A DNA stretch of 51,107 bases from an uncultured Gammaproteobacteria bacterium (GCA_913031395.1 CAJWDT010000007.1:1-51107); one strand, 5' to 3'; shown: positions 10,340 through 20,605, numbered from the stretch's first letter. Notes: generated by a model not told the origin, from the letters alone. Translations and numbers: made by a program.

Positions 10340-11531
10340 AGAATTGTTACCTGATAAAAACGGACGATTTGGAGTTTATGGAGGGAGATATGTCGCTGAG
10401 ACATTAGTTCCTGCCTTAGAAGAACTATCCGAGCAATACGAATTTATTAAGAAAGATAAAAATTTTCTTAAAGAATTTAGAGATGATTTAACTCACTACG
10501 TAGGCAGGCCTTCCCCTTTATACTTTGCTAAACGTTGGACTGAATTATTGGGAGGCGCAAAAATCTTTTTAAAAAGAGAAGATCTTAATCATACAGGGGC
10601 CCATAAAATTAATAATACTGTTGGTCAAATTCTCTTAGCAAAGCACATGGGAAAAAAGAGGATTATTGCTGAGACGGGTGCAGGGCAGCATGGCGTAGCT
10701 AGCGCAACAGTTGCAGCGCGACATGGTCTGGAGTGCCTTGTTTACATGGGGGAAGAAGATATTCAAAGACAATCTCTAAACGTATTTAGGATGAAGTTAT
10801 TAGGTGCAGAGGTTATAGGTGTTAGCTCAGGGACTAGTACATTGAAGGATGCAATGAATGAAGCGATGCGAGATTGGGTTACAAATGTCGATGATACTTA
10901 TTACATTATCGGTAGCGTGGCAGGGCCACATCCTTATCCTCAAATAGTTAGAGACTTTAATGCAGTCGTAGGAGAAGAAGTCTTGGAACAAAGTAAGACA
11001 GAAATTGGCCAAGACCCAGATGTTTTGGTTGCATGTGTTGGAGGGGGATCTAATGCTATGGGTTTATTTTATCCGTTTATTGAAAACAAGAATGTTAGAT
11101 TGATTGGAGTAGAAGCTGGAGGTTTAGGATTGAGCAGCGGTAAGCATGCAGCTCCATTAAATGACGGTAAAGAAGGGGTTCTGCATGGTATGAGAACTTA
11201 TTTAATGCAAGATGATTCAGGTCAAATTACTGAAACTCACTCTGTCTCTGCTGGTCTTGATTATCCTGGAGTAGGGCCTGAGCATGCTTGGCTCAAGGAC
11301 ATAGGAAGAGCAGAATATGTTACTGCAGATGATGAAGAAGCGCTTGAAGCATTTAAAGAACTGACCAGAATAGAAGGAATAATGCCTGCACTTGAAACAG
11401 CCCATGGTATTGCACATGTTAAAAAAATTGCACCTTCAATGAGTAAAGAACAATCTATTGTTGTAAATGTTTCGGGAAGAGGAGACAAAGATATCAATAC
11501 AGTCGCGGACATAGAAGGAATAGAGCTTTGA
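10332..11531 (+). CDS. trpB: Tryptophan synthase beta chain
   Basis: A 399-aa PLP enzyme that condenses indole with serine. The PLP lysine is Lys92 in [19 protein letters not shown], the phosphate-cup [10 protein letters not shown] and the C-terminal [10 protein letters not shown] are all present, so the active site looks intact. It overlaps trpF upstream and trpA downstream (TTGA, 4 nt), as expected for coupled subunits. Confidence 0.97.
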   Translation: MSKELLPDKNGRFGVYGGRYVAETLVPALEELSEQYEFIKKDKNFLKEFRDDLTHYVGRPSPLYFAKRWTELLGGAKIFLKREDLNHTGAHKINNTVGQILLAKHMGKKRIIAETGAGQHGVASATVAARHGLECLVYMGEEDIQRQSLNVFRMKLLGAEVIGVSSGTSTLKDAMNEAMRDWVTNVDDTYYIIGSVAGPHPYPQIVRDFNAVVGEEVLEQSKTEIGQDPDVLVACVGGGSNAMGLFYPFIENKNVRLIGVEAGGLGLSSGKHAAPLNDGKEGVLHGMRTYLMQDDSGQITETHSVSAGLDYPGVGPEHAWLKDIGRAEYVTADDEEALEAFKELTRIEGIMPALETAHGIAHVKKIAPSMSKEQSIVVNVSGRGDKDINTVADIEGIEL

Positions 11532-12319
11532 CCTCCAGAATTAAAGAAACATTTTCTAAGGTTAATGCACAAGATCAAACTGCACTGATAACTTATATTG
11601 TTTCAGGAGATCCTGATCTTGATACTACTCTCAAAATTATGGATACGATGGTAGAGGAAGGTGCCGATATAATTGAGTTAGGCATACCTTTTTCCGATCC
11701 CATGGCAGAGGGTATATCCATCCAAAGGGGACATGAACGAGCACTAAAAAAAGGGACTTCCTTGAAGAGTGCTTTGGATTTAGTAAAAAAGTTTAGGTCT
11801 ACCAATAGCATTACACCAATTGTTTTTATGGGTTATATGAATACTTTTGAATCTATGGGAGCTGAGAGGTTCATGATTGAAGCAGTAGATGTTGGAGTGG
11901 ATGGTATTTTAATTGTTGATATGCCTCCTGAAGAAAGTTCTAGTTTTAGCGAACAAGCAAAAAAATATGACATTGACATTATTAGACTGATAGCCCCAAC
12001 TACAAGCTCAGAAAGAGCACAAAAGATTTCATCTCAATCTTCTGGGTATATTTATTATATTTCAGTAAAAGGAATTACAGGAGCAAGTAATATTGATTCA
12101 GATGATGTCAAAGATAAAGTGGGAATATTGAGGACGTATACAGATTTACCTATTGCTATAGGGTTTGGTATAAAAGATTCTGATTCTGCATCTTCAGTTA
12201 AAGATGTTGCTGATGGTATAGTTGCAGGTAGCGTTTTTGTAGACTTGATCGGTCAAGGCGAAGATATTATTGAAAAGGTGGCTTCCAAAACAAAAGAACT
12301 TTCAAAAGTTCTTCAATAA
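11528..12319 (+). CDS. trpA: Tryptophan synthase alpha chain with Asp-to-Glu at the catalytic Asp60 position
   Basis: A 263-aa alpha subunit that cleaves indole-3-glycerol phosphate to indole and passes it to TrpB. The only plausible start is TTG 11528, overlapping the trpB stop. The catalytic Glu (E49 in E. coli) is present as Glu50 in [10 protein letters not shown]. The following loop reads PMAEGISIQ where the family has P(L/M)ADGPTIQ, so the second catalytic acid (E. coli Asp60) is Glu61, from codon GAG 11708-11710. The rest ([10 protein letters not shown] phosphate-binding segment, AGSVFVDL) is normal. Confidence 0.94.
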   Translation: MTSRIKETFSKVNAQDQTALITYIVSGDPDLDTTLKIMDTMVEEGADIIELGIPFSDPMAEGISIQRGHERALKKGTSLKSALDLVKKFRSTNSITPIVFMGYMNTFESMGAERFMIEAVDVGVDGILIVDMPPEESSSFSEQAKKYDIDIIRLIAPTTSSERAQKISSQSSGYIYYISVKGITGASNIDSDDVKDKVGILRTYTDLPIAIGFGIKDSDSASSVKDVADGIVAGSVFVDLIGQGEDIIEKVASKTKELSKVLQ

Positions 12320-12321
12320 CT

Positions 12322-13179
12322 ATGGCAAATTGGTTTGAAAAGATTTTACCTTCTTTTATAAGAAAGGAGACAACCAAAAAATCTACTATTCCTGAAGGAC
12401 TCTGGCAGAGCTGCAGTTCATGTAACAATATTCTCTATGTTCCTGAATTAGAATCTAATCTATTTGTCTGCCCAAAGTGTGATCATCACATCAGAATAGG
12501 TGCTCGTAAGAGACTAGAGCTTTTTTTGGATGCTGCTGAAATAATTGAAATTTCAGAAGATAAAGCTCCTCGGGACTGGTTGAAATTTAAAGATACTAAA
12601 TCTTATAAAGACAGGATTGATTCGGCAGAAAAAACAAGTAATGAGAAAGAAGCCTTGATCGCTATGAAGGGCTATCTAAAAAAAATGCCTATTGTCGCTT
12701 CAGCTTTCGAATTTAGATATATGGGGGGATCCATGGGCTCAGTGGTTGGCCAGAAATTTGTGGATACAACTAATTATGCCTTGGAGAATCAGCTACCGAT
12801 GGTTTGTTTCTCTACAAGTGGTGGGGCAAGGATGCAAGAGTCTCTTGTATCCCTATATCAAATGGCTAAAACAAGTGCAGCAATAGAAAAAATGAGGCAA
12901 GCAAAGCTACCCTATATTTCTGTAATGATAGATCCTATTTATGGAGGAGTTTCTGCAAGCCTTGCTATGTTGGGCGACATAAATATTGCTGAACCTAAAG
13001 CCCTTGTAGGTTTTACTGGGCCGAGAGTTATAGAGCAAACCTTGAATGTCCAGCTTCCCGAAGGATTCCAAAGAAGTGAATTCTTACTTGAACATGGTGC
13101 AATTGACATGATCGTTCATAGAAAAGAATTGAAAGATACTATTCATAGACTTTTATCTAGCCTGATTTCTAAAAAATAA
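12322..13179 (+). CDS. accD: Acetyl-CoA carboxylase carboxyltransferase subunit beta
   Basis: A 285-aa carboxyltransferase beta subunit; with AccA it makes malonyl-CoA. A four-cysteine zinc finger is present (Cys31, Cys34, Cys50, Cys53), then the crotonase-like core with [12 protein letters not shown] and [10 protein letters not shown], and the oxyanion-region [11 protein letters not shown]. Length is standard. It begins 2 nt after trpA and is followed 6 nt later by folC, the usual accD-folC pairing. Confidence 0.97.
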   Translation: MANWFEKILPSFIRKETTKKSTIPEGLWQSCSSCNNILYVPELESNLFVCPKCDHHIRIGARKRLELFLDAAEIIEISEDKAPRDWLKFKDTKSYKDRIDSAEKTSNEKEALIAMKGYLKKMPIVASAFEFRYMGGSMGSVVGQKFVDTTNYALENQLPMVCFSTSGGARMQESLVSLYQMAKTSAAIEKMRQAKLPYISVMIDPIYGGVSASLAMLGDINIAEPKALVGFTGPRVIEQTLNVQLPEGFQRSEFLLEHGAIDMIVHRKELKDTIHRLLSSLISKK

Positions 13180-13185
13180 AATTAA

Positions 13186-14436
13186 ATGAATTCCAACCTT
13201 TTATCAGATTGGCTTGGATATATAAACTCTAATAGACCTGATGAAGGTGAGTTTGGATTAGAGAGACTTCAAAAAATTTTTACTAAGATTGTTAAAAAGC
13301 CTCTAGCAAAAAAATCAATTATCATTGGAGGCACTAATGGAAAAGGAACAACTGTAGAATACTTAAAGAATCTTTTTCTAAACACAAACTATAAAGTTGG
13401 AGTTTACACATCGCCACATTTAATCAACTTCAATGAAAGAATTCAGATCAATGGTAAAAATATTGATGATGAGAGAATTATTGAGGCGTTCAAGGAAATA
13501 GAAAGTATAAAAGAAGAAAGTAGACTAACTTATTTTGATTATGCGACATTAGCAGCTTTTTACATATTCTCGCAGGAGCAATTAGATTTTGTTATTTTAG
13601 AAATTGGTGTTGGAGGAAAGTACGATCCGGTAAATCTAATTAATGCCGATATTTCCATTGTCACCAATATAGAGATGGATCATGAGAAATGGCTAGGTAA
13701 CTCTTTGGAAGAAATTGGTTCTCAAAAAGCCGCCATTTTTAAACAAGGTAAAGTAGCTATTTTAGGTTCAGAAGTTATGCCTAAATCGATCACTTCAAAA
13801 GCTCATGAAGTTTGCTCTTCTGTTTATCAGCTTGGTGAAGGTTTCATTATTCAACCTCTAAAAGGCAGTTGGGATTATTCTTTTAATGGAAAAGATCTTA
13901 ACTTAAAAGGTTTGTCCAATCTTAGCCTTAATTCTGAATCGGCTGCATGTGCATTAACTGCATTTAAATTACTTTCTAAGAGGGATGCTAATTATAAGGA
14001 AGTGATTACTGGTACTTATTTAAAGGGCAGGTGCGAGGTTGTAGATAACTTTGTGCTAGATGTATCCCATAATCCTGCATCAGTTAAAAATCTTATTATT
14101 TTTCTCCAAAATAATTATAAGAACCAAAAATTCAATGCTATTTTTTCTTCTATGTCAGATAAAGATATAGTTTCCATCATTCAGGAGATTTCTGATTTAA
14201 TATCTGAATGGAGTGTTTGTGTAATTGATGATGACCGTTTTAATATTACTAACCAGGAATTATTGATTAAAGATTTAACTAAAAAACAAGCAACGGTCTA
14301 TGACTCAGTTTATTCAGCCGTTAAAAAAGGTTACGATGAAGGGACGCCTCAAGTGGTATTTGGATCTTTTATTACTGTGAGTGAAGCTTATAAGGCTATA
14401 GACAAAATTAAGAATAATAGCAGTGAAAAGAATTAA
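13186..14436 (+). CDS. folC: Dihydrofolate synthase / folylpolyglutamate synthase
   Basis: A 416-aa Mur-ligase-fold enzyme that adds glutamate to dihydropteroate and extends folate polyglutamates. The ATP-binding loop GGTNGKGTT is at 48-56, the TSPHLINFNERIQ folate-site segment near 75-87, the metal-site GVGGKYDPVNLI near 141-152, and the C-terminal domain segment DVSHNPAS near 293-300. Full length. Its 3' end overlaps the SPOR-domain gene by 14 nt. Confidence 0.95.
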   Translation: MNSNLLSDWLGYINSNRPDEGEFGLERLQKIFTKIVKKPLAKKSIIIGGTNGKGTTVEYLKNLFLNTNYKVGVYTSPHLINFNERIQINGKNIDDERIIEAFKEIESIKEESRLTYFDYATLAAFYIFSQEQLDFVILEIGVGGKYDPVNLINADISIVTNIEMDHEKWLGNSLEEIGSQKAAIFKQGKVAILGSEVMPKSITSKAHEVCSSVYQLGEGFIIQPLKGSWDYSFNGKDLNLKGLSNLSLNSESAACALTAFKLLSKRDANYKEVITGTYLKGRCEVVDNFVLDVSHNPASVKNLIIFLQNNYKNQKFNAIFSSMSDKDIVSIIQEISDLISEWSVCVIDDDRFNITNQELLIKDLTKKQATVYDSVYSAVKKGYDEGTPQVVFGSFITVSEAYKAIDKIKNNSSEKN

Positions 14437-14875
14437 TTATTTTTTAATAGCTTTCATTTTTGGGTTTTTTCTCTTAACTTTATTTATTGAACCAGTCATC
14501 TATGAGACTGAAGACAGAAGTCCCTTTTCTAATCAAATACCAAATATTAATCTCAATATACCAATTAATGAAAACGTGGAATATGATAATTTTGAAGCTA
14601 TTCTAGAAGAAAAATTATCCCATAACGGACGAACTGAATTCACACCCGCTTGGACAGTAAAGGTAAAGACTTATGCAAACGAAGATAACTTGCTAAATGA
14701 TCTAGTTTCTTTAAAAAAGTTAGGTTTTAAAGTTTATTCAAGATATCAAAAGAGCAGCTCTGATAGATTCGATTTATATGTCGGACCTACCTTGATTAAA
14801 AAAGATTCGTTAGAAGTGTTAGAGAAGCTGAAGAATTTAGATGGTTTTGATCCTAAGATTACGCAATATGATTGA
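14423..14875 (+). CDS. dedD: DedD-like SPOR-domain membrane protein
   Basis: A 150-aa protein with one N-terminal TM helix near 5-22 (INYFLIAFIFGFFLLTLF), a short linker, and a C-terminal domain from about 78 to the end (WTVKVKTYANEDN..LKKLGFKVYSRY..LYVGP) with the spacing of a SPOR peptidoglycan-binding domain. It sits between folC and cvpA, the usual place of dedD. DedD binds septal denuded glycan during division; the role here is inferred from domain and position. It is shorter than E. coli DedD (about 220 aa), mainly in the linker. Confidence 0.85.
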   Translation: MKRINYFLIAFIFGFFLLTLFIEPVIYETEDRSPFSNQIPNINLNIPINENVEYDNFEAILEEKLSHNGRTEFTPAWTVKVKTYANEDNLLNDLVSLKKLGFKVYSRYQKSSSDRFDLYVGPTLIKKDSLEVLEKLKNLDGFDPKITQYD

Positions 14876-15395
14876 AGATTTTGCACTCATTGATTGGTTT
14901 TCAGTAACTCTTATTATTACTTTCGGCCTAATTGGATTATTTAATGGATTTGTAAAAGAAGTTTTTTCTGCAGCCGCTTGGATCCTATCTTTATTAATTG
15001 CTTGGGTTTATGGACCTTTTCTTTTTCCTTTTGTTCAGGATTACGTTAATTCTGACTCTTTAAAAAATATAATCAGCTTTATTTTGATGTTTTTAATAAG
15101 CTTTTTAACTATGAGAATAGTTGGTTCTGTAATCTCAAGATTTATTTCTGCTATTGGTTTAAAAGGATTAGATCGGCTTTTGGGTTTATTTTTTGGGTCT
15201 GTAAAAGTATTGGCGATATTGAGCAGCATATTTGTTTTTAATTTAACTTCTCTAGACAAAAATCAATGGTGGTTAGATTCTTATTCTAGAATATATTCTC
15301 TACAGGTATATGAATACTCTAAACCTATCTTTGATAAGTGGATAAAAAAAGCCGATATTATTCTCGATAAAGACAATCCTAAAATTACTCTTTGA
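14868..15395 (+). CDS. cvpA: CvpA family membrane protein
   Basis: A 175-aa integral membrane protein of the colicin V production family, immediately upstream of purF as in E. coli. Four hydrophobic helices lie near 7-27, 30-48, 63-85 and 105-125. GLIGLFNGFVKEVFSAAAW and the GLDRLLGLFFGSVK segment are family hallmarks. ATG 14868 gives an 8-nt overlap with dedD and a normal N-terminus (MIEDFALIDW); a longer reading from 14841 is less likely. Linked in other species to envelope homeostasis; the exact role is unsettled. Confidence 0.9.
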   Translation: MIEDFALIDWFSVTLIITFGLIGLFNGFVKEVFSAAAWILSLLIAWVYGPFLFPFVQDYVNSDSLKNIISFILMFLISFLTMRIVGSVISRFISAIGLKGLDRLLGLFFGSVKVLAILSSIFVFNLTSLDKNQWWLDSYSRIYSLQVYEYSKPIFDKWIKKADIILDKDNPKITL

Positions 15396-15409
15396 TATAG
15401 AATGTAAAC

Positions 15410-16891
15410 ATGTGTGGTGTAGTTGGAGTTGTAAGTCAAAAAGAGGTTTCTCCTGCTATTTATGATGCTTTAACAATTCTACAACACAGAGGACAAGATG
15501 CTGCAGGAATAGCAACTTCAACACATAATAGATTCTTTATCCGCAAACAACTCGGCCTTGTTAGGGATGTTATAAGAAGTCAGCATATGCTTAACTTGAG
15601 AGGGCAGATGGGTATAGGCCATGTAAGATATCCAACTTCTGGTAGCGAGGACAGAGAGTTAGCTCAGCCTATGTATGTAAATTCTCCTTTTGGTATAAGC
15701 ATTTCTCATAATGGAAATCTTACCAATCAAGAAGAGCTCAAAGATATTCTTGTTAATAAGGATCTTAGGCATTTGAACACAGATTCAGATAGTGAAATCC
15801 TTCTCAATGTATTTGCACACGAACTTCAGAAACAAGGATCAATCAAACCAGGGTCAAAAGAAATATTTGCTGCTGTTAGAGCTTTACACAAAAGAGTCAG
15901 AGGAGCTTATTCTGTTGTAATTATGATCAATGGCGTGGGAATCGTTGGCTTTAGAGATCCTTTTGGTATTAGACCTTTGATGGTTGGCTCTAAAGAAAGA
16001 GATTTGATTGGAAGTGATTATGTCATTGCCTCCGAAAGTACCGTATTAGACTATTTAGGCTATGAAACCATTGATGACATTCAAGCTGGTTCAGCTGTTT
16101 TTATAAGTGCTGACGGTGTTCTAGAAACTGAGTCTTGTATAAAAAATCCTATACCCACTCCTTGTATCTTTGAGTATGTGTATCTTGCAAGGCCTGATGC
16201 TACTATTGATAAAATATCTGTGCACAAATCTCGTTTGAGAATGGGAGAATATTTAGCAAATAAGATCATGGAACAAAGACCTGAACATGACATTGATGTC
16301 GTTATACCTATCCCTGATAGCAGCACAACTTCTGCACTTCAATTGGCCTCAACTTTAGGAATAAAGTATCGTGAAGGGTTTGTTAAAAATAGATATATTG
16401 GCAGAACCTTTATTATGCCTTTTCAAGAAAAAAGAGAAAAATCTGTAAAACAAAAACTTAATCCTATTGGTTTAGAGTTTCAGGACAAAGTGGTTCTGTT
16501 GGTCGATGACTCTATTGTTCGTGGAACAACGAGCAGGCAAATCATAGAAATGGCGAGGTCTTCCGGAGCAAAGAAAGTGTATTTTGCTTCTGCAGCTCCT
16601 CCGATTCGATATCAGAATGTGTACGGTATTGATATGGCTGCTACTACAGAATTGGTAGCTCATAAAAGAACAGAGAAAGAAGTTGAAGAGTTCATAAAAG
16701 CAGATTGGCTAATTTATCAGGACCTAGATGATCTTGTTCAAGCAGCACAAATTGGAAACGAGGCAATCAAACAATTCGAATGCTCAATATTCAATGGTAA
16801 ATATGTCACTGATGACATTGATGACAAGTACTTAAAAGATCTAGAAGATACTAGAAACGACAAATCTAAAGCTTCAAGGCAACTTAGCTAA
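15410..16891 (+). CDS. purF: Amidophosphoribosyltransferase
   Basis: A 493-aa enzyme for the first committed step of purine synthesis (PRPP + Gln to phosphoribosylamine). The N-terminal nucleophile Cys2 (MCGVVGVV) directly follows the start, so there is no propeptide. QHRGQDAAGIAT and the glutaminase SHNGNLTN segment are present, and the PRPP loop VVLLVDDSIVRGTTSRQI is near 363-380. It ends flush against the convergent acnB stop, leaving no room for a separate terminator. Confidence 0.97.
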   Translation: MCGVVGVVSQKEVSPAIYDALTILQHRGQDAAGIATSTHNRFFIRKQLGLVRDVIRSQHMLNLRGQMGIGHVRYPTSGSEDRELAQPMYVNSPFGISISHNGNLTNQEELKDILVNKDLRHLNTDSDSEILLNVFAHELQKQGSIKPGSKEIFAAVRALHKRVRGAYSVVIMINGVGIVGFRDPFGIRPLMVGSKERDLIGSDYVIASESTVLDYLGYETIDDIQAGSAVFISADGVLETESCIKNPIPTPCIFEYVYLARPDATIDKISVHKSRLRMGEYLANKIMEQRPEHDIDVVIPIPDSSTTSALQLASTLGIKYREGFVKNRYIGRTFIMPFQEKREKSVKQKLNPIGLEFQDKVVLLVDDSIVRGTTSRQIIEMARSSGAKKVYFASAAPPIRYQNVYGIDMAATTELVAHKRTEKEVEEFIKADWLIYQDLDDLVQAAQIGNEAIKQFECSIFNGKYVTDDIDDKYLKDLEDTRNDKSKASRQLS

Positions 16892-19471
16892 TTAAGTCTT
16901 TACTTCTTCAATGGTGACGGAGGGAAGAATCGCACTATTGGCTGCCTCTTTATAAGAAGCGATTTCATGGAAATTTAAGTATCTGTAAATATCAGAGCTC
17001 ATCGAATTAATTTCTGACATGTAACGAGAGTATTCTTCCTTAGTGGGTATGTGACCTAATGTTGCTGAAATTGCAGCAACTTCCGCAGAAGCTAAATAGA
17101 CATTTGCTCCATCACCTAATCTGTTAGGAAAATTACGAGTAGATGTCGACACAACAGTTGATTCAGCTTCAACTCTCGCTTGGTTGCCCATGCACAAAGA
17201 ACATCCTGGCATTTCAAGCCTAACGCCAGCATTCTCAAAAATATCATAGTAACCTTCTTGAGTAAGTTGATGCTTATCCATTTTTGTTGGAGGTGACACC
17301 CAAAGTTTTGACGGTAGTTCAGATTCATTTTCTAAAAGTTTTCCTGCTGCTCTAAAATGTCCGATATTAGTCATGCATGAGCCTATAAAGACTTCATCTA
17401 TTTGAGTATTAGCTATTTCTGATAATGGTTTTATGTCGTCTGGATCATTAGGGCAAGCTAAGAGAGGTTCGGTGATCTCATTCAGATCAATTTCAATTAC
17501 AGCGGCATACTCTGCATCTTCGTCTGCTCTCATAAGTACTGGATTTTCAAGCCAAGACTCCATAGCTTGAGCTCTTCTTTCTAAAGTCTTTTTATCTTCA
17601 TATCCTTCAGAAATTAACCACCTTAGTAGCGTAATATTAGATTCTAAGTACTCTCTGATTGGCTCTTCATTAAGCTTGATGGTACAACCTGAAGCAGATC
17701 TTTCGGCCGAAGCATCTGATAATTCAAAGGCTTGTTCGACTTTGAGATCAGGTAAACCTTCAATTTCTAAGCATCTACCTGAGAAGATATTAATTTTACC
17801 TTCTTTGGGAAGAGTCAGCTGACCTGATTGCAGTGCGGCATAAGGAATAGCATTCACTAGATCTCGAAGAGTAATTCCCGGTTGAATTTCACCTTTAAAC
17901 TTTACTAAAACAGATTCAGGCATGTCTAGTGGCATAACTCCAAGAGCAGCTCCGAATGCCACTAATCCGGAACCAGCAGGAAAACTTATCCCAAGCGGAA
18001 ATCTGGTATGAGAGTCTCCTCCAGTTCCTACCATATCTGGTAATAGCATCCTGTTAAGCCAAGAGTGGATTATTCCATCACCAGGTTTTAAAGCTACACC
18101 ACCCCTTGTTTGTATAAATTCTGGCAGAGAGTGTTGCATCTCTACATCTTTAGGCAGAGGATAAGCGGCTGTATGACAAAAGGATTGCATTACTAGGTCT
18201 GAGTTAAAACCTAAGCAAGCTAATTCTTTTAGCTCATCTCTTGTCATGGGTCCAGTAGTGTCTTGACTTCCAACCGTAGACATTCTTGGTTCACAATATA
18301 TTCCTGGTCTTATACCTTCTACGCCACACGCTTTGCCGACCATTTTCTGAGCTAGCGTGAAGCCTCTCTGACTTTTTTCTGCTTCATCAGGTCTAGTAAA
18401 AATTGTTGAAGTTTCCAACTTTAATATTTCTCTTGTCTCATCTGTGAGACTTCTTCCAATGATCAGAGGTATTCTTCCTCCAGCTCTCACTCCATCGAGT
18501 AAGGTATTAGATTTATATTCATAATTGCATAATTGTTCTTTGGTTTCAGAGTTAACAACTTTCTGTTCGTAGGGATATATTTCTATTACATCACCAAGAT
18601 TCATTTTGCTAACATCACATTCGAAAGCTAAAGCTCCAGAATCCTCTAAAGTATTGAAGAAGATTGGCGCAATTTTTCCTCCGATACATATACCGGCCTG
18701 TTTTTTATTAGGAATGAAGGGGATATCTTCACCTATGTACCATAGAAGAGAGTTAGTTGCAGATTTTCTTGAAGAACCTGTTCCAACAACATCACCTACA
18801 AAAACAATCGGGAGACCTGATTCTTTTAATTTTTTAATTTTTTCTAGAGGATGATCCATAGTCTTTTTGAGCATCGCCAATGCATGAAGAGGTATGTCGG
18901 GCCTCGAAGGAGCATCTGGAGCAGGAGATAGATCGTCCGTATTTATTTCTCCCTCTACTCTAAAAACTATTGCTTTAATTACTTCAGGAAGTTTTGGTTT
19001 ATTTGTAAACCATTCAGCATCGGACCATGAATCTACAACTCTTTTAGCATTTTTATTTGTTTTTGATAGCTCAATAACATCATGCTTGGCATTGAACATT
19101 AGAAGCGTCTTACTTAAGCCATCAGCAGCCAATCCTCCCACCGCATCATCTTCTAAAAGTCCTATAAGTGATTCCACATTGTAACCACCTAACATTGTTC
19201 CCAATAATTTAGTAGCAAGTTGTTTGTCTATCAATGGTGAAGAGGTTGCACCTTTTGCAACATCAGTTAAAAAAGCAGCTTTTACATAAGCTGCAGGATC
19301 AACCCCTGCAGGCGTTCTATTTGTTATTAGGTCTAATATAAAATCTTCTTCACCAGCTGGAGGCGCCTTTAAAAGCTCTACAAGCTCTGAAACTTGTTCG
19401 GCATTAAGAGGAAGAGGGGGTATCCCTTCTTGTAATCTTTCTTCTACATGTTCTTTATAATTTTTTAGCAT
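16892..19471 (-). CDS. acnB: Aconitate hydratase B (also 2-methylisocitrate dehydratase)
   Basis: An 859-aa aconitase of the AcnB type, with the helical HEAT-like N-terminal domain then the swivel domain, the reverse of AcnA order. The start at 19471 (MLKNYKEHVEERLQEG) matches the AcnB N-terminus; twelve upstream codons are open but not family-like. Fe-S cluster cysteines are in IGSCMTNIGHF and PGCSLCMGNQ near the C-terminus. TGGDSHTRFPLGISF is present. It serves the TCA cycle and, in organisms using PrpD, the methylisocitrate step. Convergent with purF with zero spacing. Confidence 0.97.
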   Translation of the reverse strand: MLKNYKEHVEERLQEGIPPLPLNAEQVSELVELLKAPPAGEEDFILDLITNRTPAGVDPAAYVKAAFLTDVAKGATSSPLIDKQLATKLLGTMLGGYNVESLIGLLEDDAVGGLAADGLSKTLLMFNAKHDVIELSKTNKNAKRVVDSWSDAEWFTNKPKLPEVIKAIVFRVEGEINTDDLSPAPDAPSRPDIPLHALAMLKKTMDHPLEKIKKLKESGLPIVFVGDVVGTGSSRKSATNSLLWYIGEDIPFIPNKKQAGICIGGKIAPIFFNTLEDSGALAFECDVSKMNLGDVIEIYPYEQKVVNSETKEQLCNYEYKSNTLLDGVRAGGRIPLIIGRSLTDETREILKLETSTIFTRPDEAEKSQRGFTLAQKMVGKACGVEGIRPGIYCEPRMSTVGSQDTTGPMTRDELKELACLGFNSDLVMQSFCHTAAYPLPKDVEMQHSLPEFIQTRGGVALKPGDGIIHSWLNRMLLPDMVGTGGDSHTRFPLGISFPAGSGLVAFGAALGVMPLDMPESVLVKFKGEIQPGITLRDLVNAIPYAALQSGQLTLPKEGKINIFSGRCLEIEGLPDLKVEQAFELSDASAERSASGCTIKLNEEPIREYLESNITLLRWLISEGYEDKKTLERRAQAMESWLENPVLMRADEDAEYAAVIEIDLNEITEPLLACPNDPDDIKPLSEIANTQIDEVFIGSCMTNIGHFRAAGKLLENESELPSKLWVSPPTKMDKHQLTQEGYYDIFENAGVRLEMPGCSLCMGNQARVEAESTVVSTSTRNFPNRLGDGANVYLASAEVAAISATLGHIPTKEEYSRYMSEINSMSSDIYRYLNFHEIASYKEAANSAILPSVTIEEVKT

Positions 19472-19567
19472 GATATTTCGTGAGGAAGTTAGTAATTGCG
19501 GCGGCATTTTATCATAAACTGCAATTTAAAGTTGCGTTGAAATCACTTCGATATATCATAAGAGAGG

Positions 19568-20023
19568 ATGAGTAAATCAGTAAAAACCCCATGTATAGGC
19601 GTATGCTCAACTGTCTTTGGAGATGAAGTCTGCAGGGGTTGCAAACGTTTTCAACACGAAATAATAGAGTGGAATTCCTACAAAGATAAAGAGAAAGAGC
19701 TTGTTTTACAAAGGCTTGAGAGCTTAAAGGTCCAGATTATGGAATCAAAGATTCTCATCACTGATGAAAGTCTCCTCAAATCAAAGCTTATCGAGTATAA
19801 AATCAAATTCGACGAGGAGAGTAATTCATTATGTTGGGTTTTTGATCTTCTTAGATCAGGAAGTCAATCAATCCTCAATCCTAATGATTTTGGTTTTGAT
19901 CTTGTAACTAAAACTATAACAAATTTATCTGATTTAAAAAGAATCATGGAAGAAGAACTTTTTCAGTTATCAGAAGCCCATTATCAGCGTTATTTTAAAA
20001 CTGAAGAATATTTCAATGTCTGA
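19568..20023 (+). CDS. DUF1289 four-cysteine protein with C-terminal extension
   Basis: A 151-aa protein. Residues 9-25 carry Cys9-x3-Cys13-x8-Cys22-x2-Cys25, the DUF1289 pattern (PCIGVCSTVFGDEVCRGC), followed by a helical EWNSYKDKEKELVLQRLE stretch. The cysteines probably bind a metal or Fe-S cluster. Residues from about 58 to 151 form an extra segment I do not recognise (LCWVFDLLRSGSQS). It overlaps miaE by 8 nt (ATGTCTGA), so the two are probably co-expressed. Function is unknown. Confidence 0.75.
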   Translation: MSKSVKTPCIGVCSTVFGDEVCRGCKRFQHEIIEWNSYKDKEKELVLQRLESLKVQIMESKILITDESLLKSKLIEYKIKFDEESNSLCWVFDLLRSGSQSILNPNDFGFDLVTKTITNLSDLKRIMEEELFQLSEAHYQRYFKTEEYFNV

Positions 20024-20603
20024 GACCTGGGAAAGTATTCTTAGTTCTCCTACACCTCAAGCTTGGATAGACCGCGCATTAAATTCGCTTGATATCCTGT
20101 TAATTGACCATGCTCATTGTGAAAAGAAAGCTGCCAGTTCTGCCATTTCTTTAATTCATAAATATCCTCATTTTAATTTAGCTAAACTTCTTTCACCCTT
20201 AGCAAGAGAAGAGCTTTTACATTTTGAACAAGTTCTCAGGCTTATTGACAAACATGGTTATCAATACAGAAACTTAAAATCTGGTAAATATGCTCAAACT
20301 TTACATGATGCATCTTCTAATCAAGAGCCATACAAACTTAAAGATAGTTTGATTACTTGTTCTTTAATAGAGGCTAGGTCATGTGAGAGATTTCATGCCC
20401 TGTTACCTTTTCTTCCAGATTCTCTTAAAAAGTTTTATTCAAAGCTCCACGAAGCTGAATCGCGCCATTGTGATCTTTACTTAGATATCTACTCCAACAT
20501 CTTTGATGAAGACTGGTCCGATAGATTAAAACAATTATCTATAATTGAATCCAATTACATTAATCAGAAAGATAGTCTTTTTAGATTTCATAGCGGTTAT
20601 TAA
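20016..20603 (+). CDS. miaE: tRNA-(ms2io6A37) hydroxylase MiaE
   Basis: A 195-aa ferritin-like diiron monooxygenase that hydroxylates the isopentenyl group of ms2i6A37 in tRNAs reading UNN codons. Helical diiron ligands are visible as DHAHCEKKAA near 31-40, REELLHFEQV near 66-75, IEARSCERFH near 111-120 and EAESRHCDLY near 147-156. Length matches the family (about 190-200). It ends two bases before the convergent umuC stop. Confidence 0.9.
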   Translation: MSETWESILSSPTPQAWIDRALNSLDILLIDHAHCEKKAASSAISLIHKYPHFNLAKLLSPLAREELLHFEQVLRLIDKHGYQYRNLKSGKYAQTLHDASSNQEPYKLKDSLITCSLIEARSCERFHALLPFLPDSLKKFYSKLHEAESRHCDLYLDIYSNIFDEDWSDRLKQLSIIESNYINQKDSLFRFHSGY

Positions 20604-20605
20604 AC

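Noticed and set aside
19472-19507. Twelve extra N-terminal codons of acnB
   Set aside because: AcnB proteins start at the ML..Y..HVEER segment; the extension has no family similarity.
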